A DNA stretch of 64,000 bases from Neobacillus cucumis (GCF_002860255.1 NZ_PGVE01000065.1:28257-92256); one strand, 5' to 3'. Positions 16,966 through 25,820 are shown, counted from the first letter of the stretch. Numbers and translations: made by a program. The notes: generated from the letters alone by a model not told the origin.

Positions 16966-17808
16966 ATGAGGATAAAAAAAAATAGTGTTCCTTTCTTTAT
17001 CTTATTTCTAATTCATACTTTCCTCATTGGTTTAAGTTTTTATAAAAGTAAAAATAAAAAGGAAACCTTTATTCTTTTGGGATCCATTATGGGATTTTCT
17101 TATTTATTAGAGTTTTTTGTATTAAATTTATTTAAGGCATACAAATATAAACCGAAAGTATTAAAAAATAAACAGATGGATAATATTTTTGGTGCGTTTT
17201 TGTCCCAGTCTTTCTTTATCCCTTTTACTGCCGTGTATTTTACAATTACTAAAGCGGGATGGAAAAAGAAACTTTTTGGAAGTATGTATTTTTCCATAGT
17301 TGAAATGATTTTTTTGCATCTGGGGGTATATAAACACAATTGGTGGAGAACGATCTATACCTTCATACTGCTTCCGATATGCTTTTTAATAAGTGATGGT
17401 TGGTATTACCTGATTACAAAAAAACATGTCCTGATCCGTCAGTTTTCCTTCTTCTTGATAATAATGGTAACAGAAACAAATTTATTTTTGCTTTTAGCCA
17501 TCCTTCGTAAAATCCGATTCGGAGTGGGCAGGTACCATGGGTGGACGGAGCATTTTATTATCACGCCTATTTATTCGATTACCATTTCAATTGTTACTTT
17601 TTTAAATTTTAAAAAACAAAATGATGGGTTGGCAGGATTAAAGGTTATTTTGTTAGATGCTTGTTTATATCAGATTTTTTGTAAGTCAAGGATATTAAAA
17701 ATAAAGATTAATTTAATGAGTTATATCTTAATAAAAACCGTGATGGTATTTATATACGGGGCATATAGAAAATGGATCTTTGGAGAAAAAGAATTGAATA
17801 ATATATAA
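16966..17808 (+). CDS. Hypothetical multispanning membrane protein, 280 residues
   Basis: The protein has about seven hydrophobic segments separated by lysine-rich loops, the first at residues 9-25 (PFFILFLIHTFLIGLSF). It has aromatic-rich patches (HNWWRTIYTF, RYHGWTEHF) but no motif that I can assign to a transporter or enzyme family. The gene is very AT-rich, even for this window. It is monocistronic, with a terminator at 17811. The function is unknown. Confidence 0.65.
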   Translation: MRIKKNSVPFFILFLIHTFLIGLSFYKSKNKKETFILLGSIMGFSYLLEFFVLNLFKAYKYKPKVLKNKQMDNIFGAFLSQSFFIPFTAVYFTITKAGWKKKLFGSMYFSIVEMIFLHLGVYKHNWWRTIYTFILLPICFLISDGWYYLITKKHVLIRQFSFFLIIMVTETNLFLLLAILRKIRFGVGRYHGWTEHFIITPIYSITISIVTFLNFKKQNDGLAGLKVILLDACLYQIFCKSRILKIKINLMSYILIKTVMVFIYGAYRKWIFGEKELNNI

Positions 17809-17810
17809 TA

Positions 17811-17833
17811 AAAAAACGCCCACGTGGCGTTTT
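17811..17833 (+). terminator. Terminator after the 280-residue membrane protein
   Basis: The palindrome AAAACGCCCACGTGGCGTTTT lies six bases after the stop codon region. Confidence 0.75.
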
Positions 17834-17921
17834 GGTATGATTCATTCTTTTCTTGATAATAAAATGTAAGCATGATACAATGACTGTTGGTATTATATGT
17901 ATCTTATTATAAGTTTATAAA

Positions 17922-17953
17922 AATCTCTATTATAACATTAACATATAGAGATT
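17922..17953. promoter_or_regulatory. Inverted repeat in the helD upstream region
   Basis: AATCTCTAT (17922-17930) and ATAGAGATT (17945-17953) are a perfect 9-bp inverted repeat, 14 bases apart, 46 bases before the helD start. There is no T run, so it is not a terminator. An operator or a 5'-UTR hairpin is possible. Confidence 0.4.
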
Positions 17954-17999
17954 GTGTTGTCAAGAGATGGGAACTAATATTTAAATGGGGAGTGGTATG

Positions 18000-20324
18000 A
18001 TGAGCGAAATTCAGAACAACGACTTGCGTGAAGAACAAGAAAGAGTAAATTCGGTTGTTAAGGTCATCAATCAAAAGATAAAGAATTTACAACAGAATAC
18101 TGGTACTGTTCGCTCAGATGTTCTCGAGATTCGTAAGTCCTTTTGGGAAGATGTTACGGTTAACACAGATGAACCAGATGATATCATTGAAACAGCAGCA
18201 AGTATTAAGCAACAAGCCGAACTTCTCTCAGAGCGTGAACGCACTCATAAACACATGGATAAAAATCTAAAGACTCTTGCACGATTAAAATACTCGCCAT
18301 ATTTCGGACGAATTGATTTTCTAGAAGAAGGCGAGGAACGTGTTGATCAAGTTTATCTAGGCATTGCCTCTTTAATGGATGAGAATGATGAAAACTTTTT
18401 AATCTATGATTGGAGGGCACCTATTTCCAGTCTTTATTATGACTACTCTCCAGGGTATGCACAATATAAAATACCTAAAGGCATCATTGAAGGAGAGATG
18501 ACATTAAAGCGCCAATTTATTATCCGTCAAGCTGATATTAAAGCGATGTTTGATACAGGTGTAACGATAGGAGATGAAATACTTCAGGAGGTCCTTGGAA
18601 ACAATGCGAATACACAAATGAAGAGCATTGTTGCAACCATTCAAAGGGAACAAAACGAAATTATCCGGAATGAGCGAAGCAAAATATTAATCGTTCAAGG
18701 AGCGGCAGGGAGCGGAAAAACTTCAGCAGCACTTCAGCGTGTTGCCTATTTACTGTATCGTTATCGAGGAACCTTGAATGCTGAAAATATTATGCTATTT
18801 TCACCCAACCCTCTATTTAACAGTTATGTTGCGACCGTATTACCTGAACTTGGTGAAGAAAATATGCAACAATCCACTTTCCAAGAGTACTTAACAGAAA
18901 GATTAGGCAAATCCTATGATGTTGAGGATCCGTTTTCACAAATGGAATTTTTACTTAGTGAAAATGAGGGAGAGAGTTACTTTATAAGGGTGGAAGCTAT
19001 CCGTTTTAAATCAAGTCTAGAATTTAAAGAAATTATTGATCAATACGCAGTAAAACTATCAACTGAAGGTCTACTGTTTAAAGACATATCATTTAGAGGA
19101 GATGTTATCATCTCTAGGAATGAAATTAGTGAATATTTTTACGGGCTAGAGAACAGCTATTCCATTCCAAATAGAATTCAACTTGTAAAGGAATGGTTAT
19201 TGAAAGAATTAAAGCGTGCTGTGAAAAGAGAACGTTCTCGCAGCTGGGTAGAAGAAGAGGTCCAATTCCTAGAAAAAGAGGACTATATGGAGGCATTTAA
19301 AAAGCTTCAAGAGAAAAACCAATTTACAGAAAGTACTTTTGATGATTTTGAACGGGAACAAAGGCTTTTAGCGGAAATGGTAGTTAAGGAGAGATTTAAG
19401 CCTGTATTCGCTAGAGTGAAAAATTTAAGATTTATTGATCTGACAGAAATTTACCTGAGGTTGTTTAAGCAAACAGATCAAGCGGTTAAATCCCTTCCAA
19501 AACATTGGTCAGAAATTTGTAAACAAACTATAAATATAATTCAGAATTTGGTTATTCCCTATGAAGATGCGACACCGATAGTCTACCTGCAAGACTTAAT
19601 AGAGGGGCGTAAATCAAACACATCTATTCGTCATATCTTTATTGATGAAGCACAGGATTATACTCCTTTTCAGTTTGCGTTTATCCAACGCCTTTTTCCT
19701 TATAGTAAAATGACACTTCTAGGCGACTTCAATCAGGCTATATTTTCTGGAGCTACTGGTTCTGAGACTGTCTTGACTGATTTGGATATACGTAAAAAAG
19801 AGGTGGAAACATTTGTTTTAACTAAGACTTATCGTTCAACCAAAGAAATTGTGGAATTTTCAAGTGCTTTGATTGCCGGAGGGGAAAAAATAGAGCCTTT
19901 TAACCGTAGAGGTAAAAAGCCAACGGTGAACCAAGTTGAGAAGACAAAGTTAAATGGGGAAGTACTTGAAAAGATAAAAGAATTGAGATCAGAAGGTCAG
20001 CAAACAGTTGCGGTAATTTGTCGGACAGAAGCAGAAAGTAAATCATTATTTGAGGAGCTTAAGGGAAGAATTCCTCTTCATTTAATTGAAAAGGGGACTG
20101 TTTCCTATGAAAAGGGAATTAATGTGATTCCCTCTTACTTGGCAAAAGGAATAGAATTTGACGCCGTGATTATTTATGATTGTTCCCGTTACCAAAATGA
20201 AAGTGAACGAAAATTATTTTATACCGTATGTACGCGCCCAATGCATGTTCTGCATATGTTCGCAACAAACGGAATCAGCCCTTTAATGAATGGTGCAGGA
20301 AAAGATTTGTACGATATTGTTTAA
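18000..20324 (+). CDS. helD: RNA polymerase recycling motor ATPase HelD
   Basis: The 774-residue UvrD/Rep-like ATPase has an N-terminal coiled-coil arm (residues 1-90, from RVNSVVKVINQKIKNLQQ). Walker A is VQGAAGSGKTSAALQRVAYL (about residue 235). A HelD-specific insertion lies between motifs. Walker B is HIFIDEAQDYTPFQFAFIQ, and motifs LTKTYRST and AKGIEFDAVI follow. In B. subtilis HelD displaces DNA from stalled RNA polymerase and helps recycling. The length equals the B. subtilis protein when ATG 18000 is used, seven bases after GGGGAG. ATG 17985 lies inside the ribosome binding site and is rejected. It is monocistronic. Confidence 0.93.
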   Translation: MSEIQNNDLREEQERVNSVVKVINQKIKNLQQNTGTVRSDVLEIRKSFWEDVTVNTDEPDDIIETAASIKQQAELLSERERTHKHMDKNLKTLARLKYSPYFGRIDFLEEGEERVDQVYLGIASLMDENDENFLIYDWRAPISSLYYDYSPGYAQYKIPKGIIEGEMTLKRQFIIRQADIKAMFDTGVTIGDEILQEVLGNNANTQMKSIVATIQREQNEIIRNERSKILIVQGAAGSGKTSAALQRVAYLLYRYRGTLNAENIMLFSPNPLFNSYVATVLPELGEENMQQSTFQEYLTERLGKSYDVEDPFSQMEFLLSENEGESYFIRVEAIRFKSSLEFKEIIDQYAVKLSTEGLLFKDISFRGDVIISRNEISEYFYGLENSYSIPNRIQLVKEWLLKELKRAVKRERSRSWVEEEVQFLEKEDYMEAFKKLQEKNQFTESTFDDFEREQRLLAEMVVKERFKPVFARVKNLRFIDLTEIYLRLFKQTDQAVKSLPKHWSEICKQTINIIQNLVIPYEDATPIVYLQDLIEGRKSNTSIRHIFIDEAQDYTPFQFAFIQRLFPYSKMTLLGDFNQAIFSGATGSETVLTDLDIRKKEVETFVLTKTYRSTKEIVEFSSALIAGGEKIEPFNRRGKKPTVNQVEKTKLNGEVLEKIKELRSEGQQTVAVICRTEAESKSLFEELKGRIPLHLIEKGTVSYEKGINVIPSYLAKGIEFDAVIIYDCSRYQNESERKLFYTVCTRPMHVLHMFATNGISPLMNGAGKDLYDIV

Positions 20325-20392
20325 TAAAGGCTCTTTTCGTAAACTCTGTTGTTGTTTATAGACCTTATAAAGGACCAGCCTAAATTAAATAT

Positions 20393-20432
20393 AAAAGCGG
20401 CAGTTCAACTTATTACTTTCTGCCGCTTTTTA
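20393..20432. terminator. Bidirectional terminator
   Basis: AAAAGCGGCAG (20393-20403) pairs with CTGCCGCTTTT (20420-20430). It lies between helD (+) and a small minus-strand gene. Confidence 0.85.
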
Positions 20433-20437
20433 GTCTT

Positions 20438-20572
20438 TTATTTTTTCCATTGTTTTTGAACTTGTTCCATGGCAAGACGTAAGATTTCATCATCAGTTGT
20501 TTCACGGTTTGCGATGACATTCGTTAAATAGCTCTTGCCTTCGAAAGTTACAGTTACTTCAACTTGTACCAT
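20438..20572 (-). CDS. BA3454-family small stress protein, 44 residues
   Basis: The ATG is the complement of 20570-20572, preceded by AAAGGTG. The 44-residue product begins MVQVEVTVTFEGKSYLTNVI and ends with a helical LAMEQVQKQWKK. The beta-hairpin start VTVTFEGK and the QVxKQW end are what I recall of the BA3454 family of small stress-response proteins in the B. cereus group. The biochemical role is unknown. It is monocistronic, with its terminator shared with helD. Confidence 0.65.
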   Translation of the reverse strand: MVQVEVTVTFEGKSYLTNVIANRETTDDEILRLAMEQVQKQWKK

Positions 20573-20657
20573 ATTAATCACCTTTCTTTACTAAATCATG
20601 TTAATACATTTGGTTTATTATGAGGTTTAAAGCAAAATATCTAAGGGAGAGTTCAGG

Positions 20658-21134
20658 ATGTCAATTAGTTTTGAAGAGCTAACTAAAGAAACATTATATA
20701 TTGCACTTGAGATTATCAATTCAAATCCTCAATATAATGTGATGGAAAACGGGAATAAGACTAGGTCACTTGCAGAATTGAATAAAGAACTGCTAAATCC
20801 GCATACAATCAGTGCTTTTATTAAACTGGATGATACCTATATTGGGGTAATTGATTATATGCTAGAAAATCCGAAAGATTCTCTTCCGTGGCTTGGATTG
20901 TTAATCATTCATAGTGACTATCAAGGATTTGGTTTTGGATCACAGGCATATGAACTGTATGAAAGTGAGATAAAGAATCGGGGTTTGGACAAGGTACGAA
21001 TTGGCGTCCTGCAAGAAAACACAAAAGCCCAGCACTTTTGGGAATCTTTAGGATTTGTTTATTATATAACATCTAATGCTGAAAATGAAAGTGGAATATT
21101 ATGTTATGAAAAACAAATTTCTTGCTGCCAATAG
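20658..21134 (+). CDS. GNAT-family N-acetyltransferase
   Basis: The 158-residue acetyltransferase has the acetyl-CoA-binding motif A, LGLLIIHSDYQGFGFGSQAYEL (Q/R-x-x-G-x-G/A type, about residue 90). NTKAQHFWESLGF follows, the usual N-x-x-A-x-x-F-x-x-x-G-F motif B. No substrate can be read from it. The start ATG has AAGGGAG six bases upstream. The gene converges on a small minus-strand gene with only one base between the stops. Confidence 0.85.
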   Translation: MSISFEELTKETLYIALEIINSNPQYNVMENGNKTRSLAELNKELLNPHTISAFIKLDDTYIGVIDYMLENPKDSLPWLGLLIIHSDYQGFGFGSQAYELYESEIKNRGLDKVRIGVLQENTKAQHFWESLGFVYYITSNAENESGILCYEKQISCCQ

Positions 21135-21135
21135 A

Positions 21136-21366
21136 TTAAACCTCGACAACCATAAATTCATCAACAAAAACTTGCACTTGAGTTTTATCTATTTTGTTTT
21201 TTCTTAGAAAGGATTCTGCCAATACTAATGCTGTTTTTAAATTATGGTCCCTTTTTAAATCATGTATAGATACATCGCCATTCAATAATTGAATAGCCGT
21301 TTCTCTGATGTCTTGATTCTTAGAAGATTTGAAAAGCAGATAGGCTATACATGTAACCTTGTCCAC
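21136..21366 (-). CDS. Hypothetical protein, 76 residues
   Basis: A GTG start (complement of 21364-21366) is preceded by GGGGGTAGGA at a suitable distance; the TTG six codons upstream is less well placed. The product is mainly helical (CIAYLLFKSSKNQDIRETA, ALVLAESFLRKNKID), with a C-terminal strand VQVFVDEFMVVE. There is no signal, membrane segment or known motif. It abuts the GNAT gene tail to tail. Confidence 0.5.
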   Translation of the reverse strand: MDKVTCIAYLLFKSSKNQDIRETAIQLLNGDVSIHDLKRDHNLKTALVLAESFLRKNKIDKTQVQVFVDEFMVVEV

Positions 21367-21560
21367 TATCCTACCCCCAATCAAGAATTCATTTTTTGTA
21401 ATTAATTCGACTGTAATTTATATTATTCCTGCTATTTTTTAGCATATTTTTGAAAAATTATATAATTTTTATCGAGACATGATGGGCAAGGAGGACAAGA
21501 GTAGAATAGATTTCAAAAATCTACATTAATTTTCTAATATAATGAATAATTTGTTGAATA

Positions 21561-21590
21561 TTGCTTATAGCATGTGGTATTTTGTATAAT
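21561..21590 (+). promoter_or_regulatory. Sigma-A promoter of asnS
   Basis: TTGCTT (21561-21566), an 18-base spacer and a perfect TATAAT (21585-21590) place the transcription start near 21597. This leaves a leader of about 130 bases before asnS. Confidence 0.65.
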
Positions 21591-21594
21591 ATTG

Positions 21595-21693
21595 AAGGGA
21601 TTAAAGAAAAATGATGATAGTCAGAATTCTACCTTTCGTCCCTTAGGGATGAGAGGTTTTTTTATTATGTTTCAAGGACATACTTGACTATCA
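21595..21693 (+). promoter_or_regulatory. asnS leader with intrinsic terminator (probable attenuator)
   Basis: Right after the promoter, ACCTTTCGTCCC (21631-21642) and GGGATGAGAGGT (21646-21657) form a 12-bp stem with two wobbles and a 3-base loop. An uninterrupted T tract follows (21657-21663). This is a terminator 65 bases upstream of the coding start. AAGGGA at 21595-21600 can pair with TCCCTT at 21639-21644 as an antiterminator. TGATAGTCA (21615-21623) can pair with TGACTATCA (21685-21693), enclosing the terminator. No T-box sequence (TGGNACCGCG-like) was found, so the sensing mechanism is not the usual one. Confidence 0.6.
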
Positions 21694-21729
21694 GCGAAAC
21701 CTTTTACATATGATTTAGGAGGAAGACGT

Positions 21730-23121
21730 ATGAAACAGACCTTAATTAAGGATTTGTACAGAAATACCGAGAGTTATATTGAGCAAAAGGTGCAATTATC
21801 TGGTTGGATTCGGACAATCCGTGATTCCAAAACCTTTGGTTTTATTGAATTAAATGATGGAAGTTTCTTTAAAGGTGTTCAAATAGTATTTGACGAGCAA
21901 TTAGATAACTTTAAGGATATCACTAAACTTCCAATAAGCTCTTCTATCAAGGTAGAGGGAGACTTTATCTATACACCTCAAGCAAAACAGCCTTTTGAAA
22001 TTAAAGCAACAACTATTGCAGTCGAAGGAAATTCAAATGTTGACTATCCACTGCAAAAGAAAAAGCATTCTTTTGAATATTTAAGAACGATTGCACACCT
22101 ACGTCCAAGAACGAATACTTTCTCAGCCGTTTTCCGTGTTAGATCGTTAGCTTCATATGCTATTCATAAATTCTTCCAAGATAAAGGTTTCGTTTATGTT
22201 CATTCACCAATTATAACCGGCAGTGATACAGAGGGAGCGGGTGAAATGTTCCGTGTTACCACATTGGATATGGATAACCTGCCAAAGAATGAAGAAGGCA
22301 AAACAGATGTAACAAAGGACTTCTTTAATAAAGAAACCAACCTTACTGTTAGTGGTCAGCTTTCTGCTGAGGCATTTGCCCTTGCATTTAGAAATGTATA
22401 TACATTCGGCCCAACATTTAGAGCGGAAAATTCAAACACGGCTAGACATGCAGCTGAATTTTGGATGATTGAGCCTGAACTAGCTTTTGCAGAACTTCCT
22501 GATATCATGAATGTAGCAGAAGAAATGGTCAAATACGTAATTGGTTATGTATTGGAACAAGCTCCGGAAGAAATGAACTTCTTTAACAGCTTTATTGAAA
22601 AAGGATTGTTAGATCGGTTGAATCAGGCTCATTCAGCAGACTTTGGCCGAGTTACTTATACAGAAGCAATCGAATTATTGCAGAAATCCGGTGAAAAATT
22701 TGCTTATCCGGTCGAATGGGGACTTGACCTGCAAACGGAGCATGAACGTTATTTGTGTGAAAAGATCTTTAAACGTCCTGTGTTTGTTACGGATTATCCA
22801 AAAGAAATCAAAGCGTTCTATATGCGTTTAAATGATGACAACAATACTGTTGCTGCAACAGATTTACTTGTACCAGGAATCGGTGAATTAATCGGAGGCA
22901 GCCAGCGCGAAGAACGTGAAGATATTCTCGCTGGAAAAATAAACGAGCTTGGTATGAATGAGGAAGATTATTGGTGGTATCTTGAATTAAGAAAATATGG
23001 TGGAACAAAGCACTCAGGTTACGGGCTAGGGTTTGAACGTTTAATTATGTACTTAACTGGTATGTCTAATATTAGAGACGTTATTCCGTTCCCAAGAACA
23101 ACAGGTAATGCTGAATTTTAA
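21730..23121 (+). CDS. asnS: Asparaginyl-tRNA synthetase
   Basis: The 463-residue class IIb synthetase has an OB-fold anticodon-binding domain (about residues 1-110: VQLSGWIRTIRDSKTFGFIE). The catalytic core has motif 2 GPTFRAENSNTARHAAEFWM and motif 3 GTKHSGYGLGFERLIMYLTG. Residue content around FRAENSNT fits AsnRS rather than AspRS. It is about 30 residues longer than the B. subtilis AsnRS (430) in the aspB operon, and stands alone. It may therefore be a second or alternative synthetase. The leader carries a probable transcription attenuator. The ribosome binding site is TTAGGAGGAAG. Confidence 0.93.
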   Translation: MKQTLIKDLYRNTESYIEQKVQLSGWIRTIRDSKTFGFIELNDGSFFKGVQIVFDEQLDNFKDITKLPISSSIKVEGDFIYTPQAKQPFEIKATTIAVEGNSNVDYPLQKKKHSFEYLRTIAHLRPRTNTFSAVFRVRSLASYAIHKFFQDKGFVYVHSPIITGSDTEGAGEMFRVTTLDMDNLPKNEEGKTDVTKDFFNKETNLTVSGQLSAEAFALAFRNVYTFGPTFRAENSNTARHAAEFWMIEPELAFAELPDIMNVAEEMVKYVIGYVLEQAPEEMNFFNSFIEKGLLDRLNQAHSADFGRVTYTEAIELLQKSGEKFAYPVEWGLDLQTEHERYLCEKIFKRPVFVTDYPKEIKAFYMRLNDDNNTVAATDLLVPGIGELIGGSQREEREDILAGKINELGMNEEDYWWYLELRKYGGTKHSGYGLGFERLIMYLTGMSNIRDVIPFPRTTGNAEF

Positions 23122-23138
23122 TCTTAAATCTAAAAGAA

Positions 23139-23176
23139 AAAGAAGATCCATTTAGAAAATGGGTCTTCTTTTTTCT
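23139..23176 (+). terminator. Terminator after asnS
   Basis: AGAAGATCCA (23141-23150) pairs with TGGGTCTTCT with one wobble, followed by a long T run. Confidence 0.8.
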
Positions 23177-23183
23177 CATATTT

Positions 23184-23357
23184 TTATGAATCTTGTAGTT
23201 CTTCTTCAAAATAAAATGTATTAGAGTGTTCTTTAACAATATATGAAAAACGTTTCATATTTTTCACATACTGCCATTTTAAAATGGTGACAACCTCTCC
23301 TGTTTCAATAATCTTTACAGTTTCACCCATATTATATCGGTTATTTGTGCTTTTCAT
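23184..23357 (-). CDS. Hypothetical protein, 57 residues
   Basis: The ATG is the complement of 23355-23357 with AAGGAGTG five bases ahead. The product starts KSTNNRYNMGETVKIIETGE and continues VVTILKWQYVKNMKRFSYIV. The pattern (GETVKI..TGE.VTI..W...K...YIV) looks like a small SH3/Tudor-like beta barrel. The family is not recognised. Strong start signal and terminal hairpin support it. Confidence 0.6.
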   Translation of the reverse strand: MKSTNNRYNMGETVKIIETGEVVTILKWQYVKNMKRFSYIVKEHSNTFYFEEELQDS

Positions 23358-23507
23358 TTCAACACTCCTTTAGTATTCCTTTTAAGAATAACATACAAAT
23401 GACTTGAATGCCTTGTTTCTTAATTAAGATAGGGCAGTTAGGCAAAGCGGTTATCCTTTCCATTAAAGTTTAACTGTGGTATGCTTAACTAAAGCGAGGT
23501 GTCATTT

Positions 23508-23726
23508 TTGACAAATTATAAAGCAAAAAGAAGTAACCTCAAAGAGTTATTAGCAAAAAATGCAATGACTCTAGATAGTTTGGAAAGGAATACAAATATT
23601 CCTAGAGGTCAACTCGACGACTATATGTCCAAAAAGGTAATGAATCTCAATACTGCAATGACTATTTCAAAAGAATTAAATTGTCAGATTGAAGATTTAT
23701 ATGTTTGGGCATCTGACGAGAAGTAA
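23508..23726 (+). CDS. Small Cro/CI-type helix-turn-helix protein
   Basis: The 72-residue protein is essentially one HTH domain: RSNLKELLAKNAMTLDSLER (helices 1-2), then IPRGQLDDYMSKKVMNLNTA (recognition helix) and NCQIEDLYVW. This is the YozG/XRE-like compact regulator type. TTG 23508 is chosen as start because GCGAGG lies eight bases upstream; GTG 23499 overlaps that site. It is monocistronic and followed by a terminator. The target is unknown. Confidence 0.75.
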   Translation: MTNYKAKRSNLKELLAKNAMTLDSLERNTNIPRGQLDDYMSKKVMNLNTAMTISKELNCQIEDLYVWASDEK

Positions 23727-23754
23727 GCTGTAATTATTTATAAAAGTAGTAACT

Positions 23755-23787
23755 AAAAACCAGACTCGATTGAGTTTGGTTTTTTAT
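23755..23787 (+). terminator. Terminator after the HTH gene
   Basis: AACCAGACTC (23758-23767) pairs with GAGTTTGGTT with one wobble, followed by TTTT. Confidence 0.75.
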
Positions 23788-23792
23788 TATTT

Positions 23793-23867
23793 GGCTCTGT
23801 TAAACGATATGGTTGTTTTTTTTATACTCGGTTGATTGGAGCGGAAACAGCTAAATTTAATAGAGCC
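23793..23867. repeat. MITE-like element, copy A (75 bp)
   Basis: The ends GGCTCTGTTAAA and TTTAATAGAGCC are near-perfect 12-base inverted repeats. The interior is almost the same as a second copy at 31322-31399. No coding capacity. It lies between the HTH gene terminator and the lysine-permease terminator. The sequence resembles a dispersed Bacillus palindromic repeat known to me (containing TTTCCGCTCCA on the other strand). Confidence 0.75.
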
Positions 23868-23936
23868 TATTATTTAAGTAAATCTGTTAAGAATGATTAG
23901 CTCATCTCTAAAGGAACAAAAGTAATGGTGGTAAAT

Positions 23937-23963
23937 AAAAAAACACGCAATTTATGCGTGCTT
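23937..23963 (-). terminator. Terminator of the lysine permease gene
   Basis: On the minus strand AGCACGCATAAATTGCGTGT is followed by seven T (A run 23937-23943). Confidence 0.8.
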
Positions 23964-23974
23964 CGTAAAAAGAG

Positions 23975-25459
23975 TTAAACGTCCAAATCACATTTTTTTA
24001 AAGGAATAACCTTTGTTTTTTTCGTGAATTTGTATCCAAGCCATAAAACAAGGAATAATGGTAAACCGATATAGGATACTAAGACACCATTCCAATCGAT
24101 ATGATCGCCCATAAAGGCAGAGTAATTCTGTCCTAAAACAACAAATGCACAAACGGCAAAGGCAAAGATCGGACCAAATGGGAAAAATTTCGATTTATAC
24201 GGCAATAAGTTCAGGTTTTTTCCTTGTGCTACATAGGCTTTACGGAATCGATAGTGACAAATTGCAATTCCAAGCCATGCAATAAAGCCTGACATACCAG
24301 AAGCATTTAATAACCATACATAAACGGTACCATCTCCAAACAAAGAGGCAAGAAATGCAAGTGTTCCTACTAAAGTTGTTACAATTAAAGCATTAACCGG
24401 CACGCCGTTTTTATTAAGCTTGCCAAGGAATTTAGGAGCTTTTCCTTGACGAGCTAAATCCCAAAGCATCCGTGTCGATGCATACATTCCGGAGTTACCC
24501 GCTGAAAGAACAGCTGTTAAGATAACCGCATTCATTACAGAAGCAGCAAACGCAATTCCTGCTTTTTGAAAAACAAGTGTGAATGGACTGACAGTAACGT
24601 CACCATTAGCCAATTTATCATTTGTAAACGGGATAAGAAGACCAATGACTAAAATTGCTAAAACATAAAATAATAGAATACGCCAAAATACAGATTTAAC
24701 GGCACGTGGGATTGATTTAGCAGGGTCATCAGTTTCACCGGCTGCAACACCTAATAATTCAGTTCCTTGGAATGAGAAACCTGCTGCCATAAAGATGCCA
24801 AGCATCGCCATAAAACCGCCGTGGAATGGAGCATCACCGACTGTAAAGTTCTTAAAGCCGATTGCATGATCTCCCATAATGCCAAAAATCATTAATGTAC
24901 CTGTAACAATAAATATAATAACTGTTACTACCTTTACAAGTGAGAACCAATACTCAGCTTCCCCAAATCCTTTTACAGAAAGATAGTTTATTAGAAACAT
25001 AATGACTAAGAATATAGCACTCCAAACAATCGAAGGAGTATGCGGGAACCAGAATTTCATAATCATTGTAACGGCAGCTAATTCAGCAGCAATTGTAATC
25101 GCCCAGTTATACCAGTAATTCCAGCCAAGCGCAAAGCCAAGGGAAGGATCGACAAATTTAGTCGCATACGTACTAAAGCTTCCAGCAACGGGCATGTAAG
25201 CGCCCATTTCAGCCAAGCTTTGCATGAGGAAGTATACCATTACTCCAATGACAAGATAGGAAAGAATGGCACCTCCTGGTCCGGCAGAGTGGATCGCCCC
25301 GCCGCTCGCAAGGAATAAGCCTGTTCCTATAGTCCCGCCAAGAGAAATCATTGTCAAATGACGAGACTTTAAGCTTCGTTTTAATTCATTCGAATCTTTT
25401 TTAGATGTATGACTACCTGAATGAATTTCTTCTATTTGTCTTGCTGTTTGTGATTGCAT
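23975..25459 (-). CDS. Amino-acid permease (APC family), probably lysine-specific
   Basis: The 494-residue permease has 12 transmembrane segments. The APC signature is at the first helix (MISLGGTIGTGLFLASGG), then GPGGAILSYLVIG and SLAEMGAYMPVAGSF. These residues match the AAT/LysP branch of basic and neutral amino-acid importers. Its mRNA leader is an L-box lysine riboswitch, so lysine is the likely substrate. ATG 25459 has AAGGAG eight bases upstream. The longer frame from 25507 runs through that Shine-Dalgarno and is rejected. It is monocistronic with a terminator at 23937. Confidence 0.88.
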   Translation of the reverse strand: MQSQTARQIEEIHSGSHTSKKDSNELKRSLKSRHLTMISLGGTIGTGLFLASGGAIHSAGPGGAILSYLVIGVMVYFLMQSLAEMGAYMPVAGSFSTYATKFVDPSLGFALGWNYWYNWAITIAAELAAVTMIMKFWFPHTPSIVWSAIFLVIMFLINYLSVKGFGEAEYWFSLVKVVTVIIFIVTGTLMIFGIMGDHAIGFKNFTVGDAPFHGGFMAMLGIFMAAGFSFQGTELLGVAAGETDDPAKSIPRAVKSVFWRILLFYVLAILVIGLLIPFTNDKLANGDVTVSPFTLVFQKAGIAFAASVMNAVILTAVLSAGNSGMYASTRMLWDLARQGKAPKFLGKLNKNGVPVNALIVTTLVGTLAFLASLFGDGTVYVWLLNASGMSGFIAWLGIAICHYRFRKAYVAQGKNLNLLPYKSKFFPFGPIFAFAVCAFVVLGQNYSAFMGDHIDWNGVLVSYIGLPLFLVLWLGYKFTKKTKVIPLKKCDLDV

Positions 25460-25560
25460 AATAAGACTCCTTTTCTTTTTTTTTAAAGGCGAAGCTAACG
25501 AATACAAGTGCCTAAAAAAGGCTGCTTGCGATTAACTAGTTCGAGAAGGAGTTTTGGAAT

Positions 25561-25820
25561 AAAAAATGCCATCGAAGTCGAATCGATGGCATTGTTAATA
25601 CCCCGCATCATACCTTCCGAAAGATAGCTCAACACGTTTGCTTGGTAGGTTCAAACGTGACAGTTCTGTTCCTATTCGAAAACAGACCCAGCATGCTTAT
25701 TACAGAGAGCAAAGCACACTTCGGCAGTTTTTCCTTTCAAACGGAGTCAAGGATGTCTCTTTCATCTCATCCGTTTTACTGATAAAAACCGCGACCTCTA
25801 CCTCATCGGTTTTGATGAGG
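25561..25820 (-). promoter_or_regulatory. Lysine riboswitch (L box) with terminator
   Basis: Read on the minus strand, the leader holds the L-box core in order: AGGTAGAGGTCGC (near 25800), GCCGAAG (near 25722), GCTGGGTC (near 25688), ACTGTCAC (near 25660) and GAGCTATC (25623-25630). It then ends in a strong terminator, AATGCCATCGA/TCGATGGCATT (25565-25593) plus a T run. Bound lysine is expected to favour termination. The permease start lies about 100 bases downstream. An apparent plus-strand ORF across 25638-25832 is only the shadow of this RNA. Confidence 0.93.

Noticed and set aside
21600..21730. T-box riboswitch upstream of asnS
   Set aside because: No T-box sequence or specifier-loop features were found; described instead as an unexplained attenuator.
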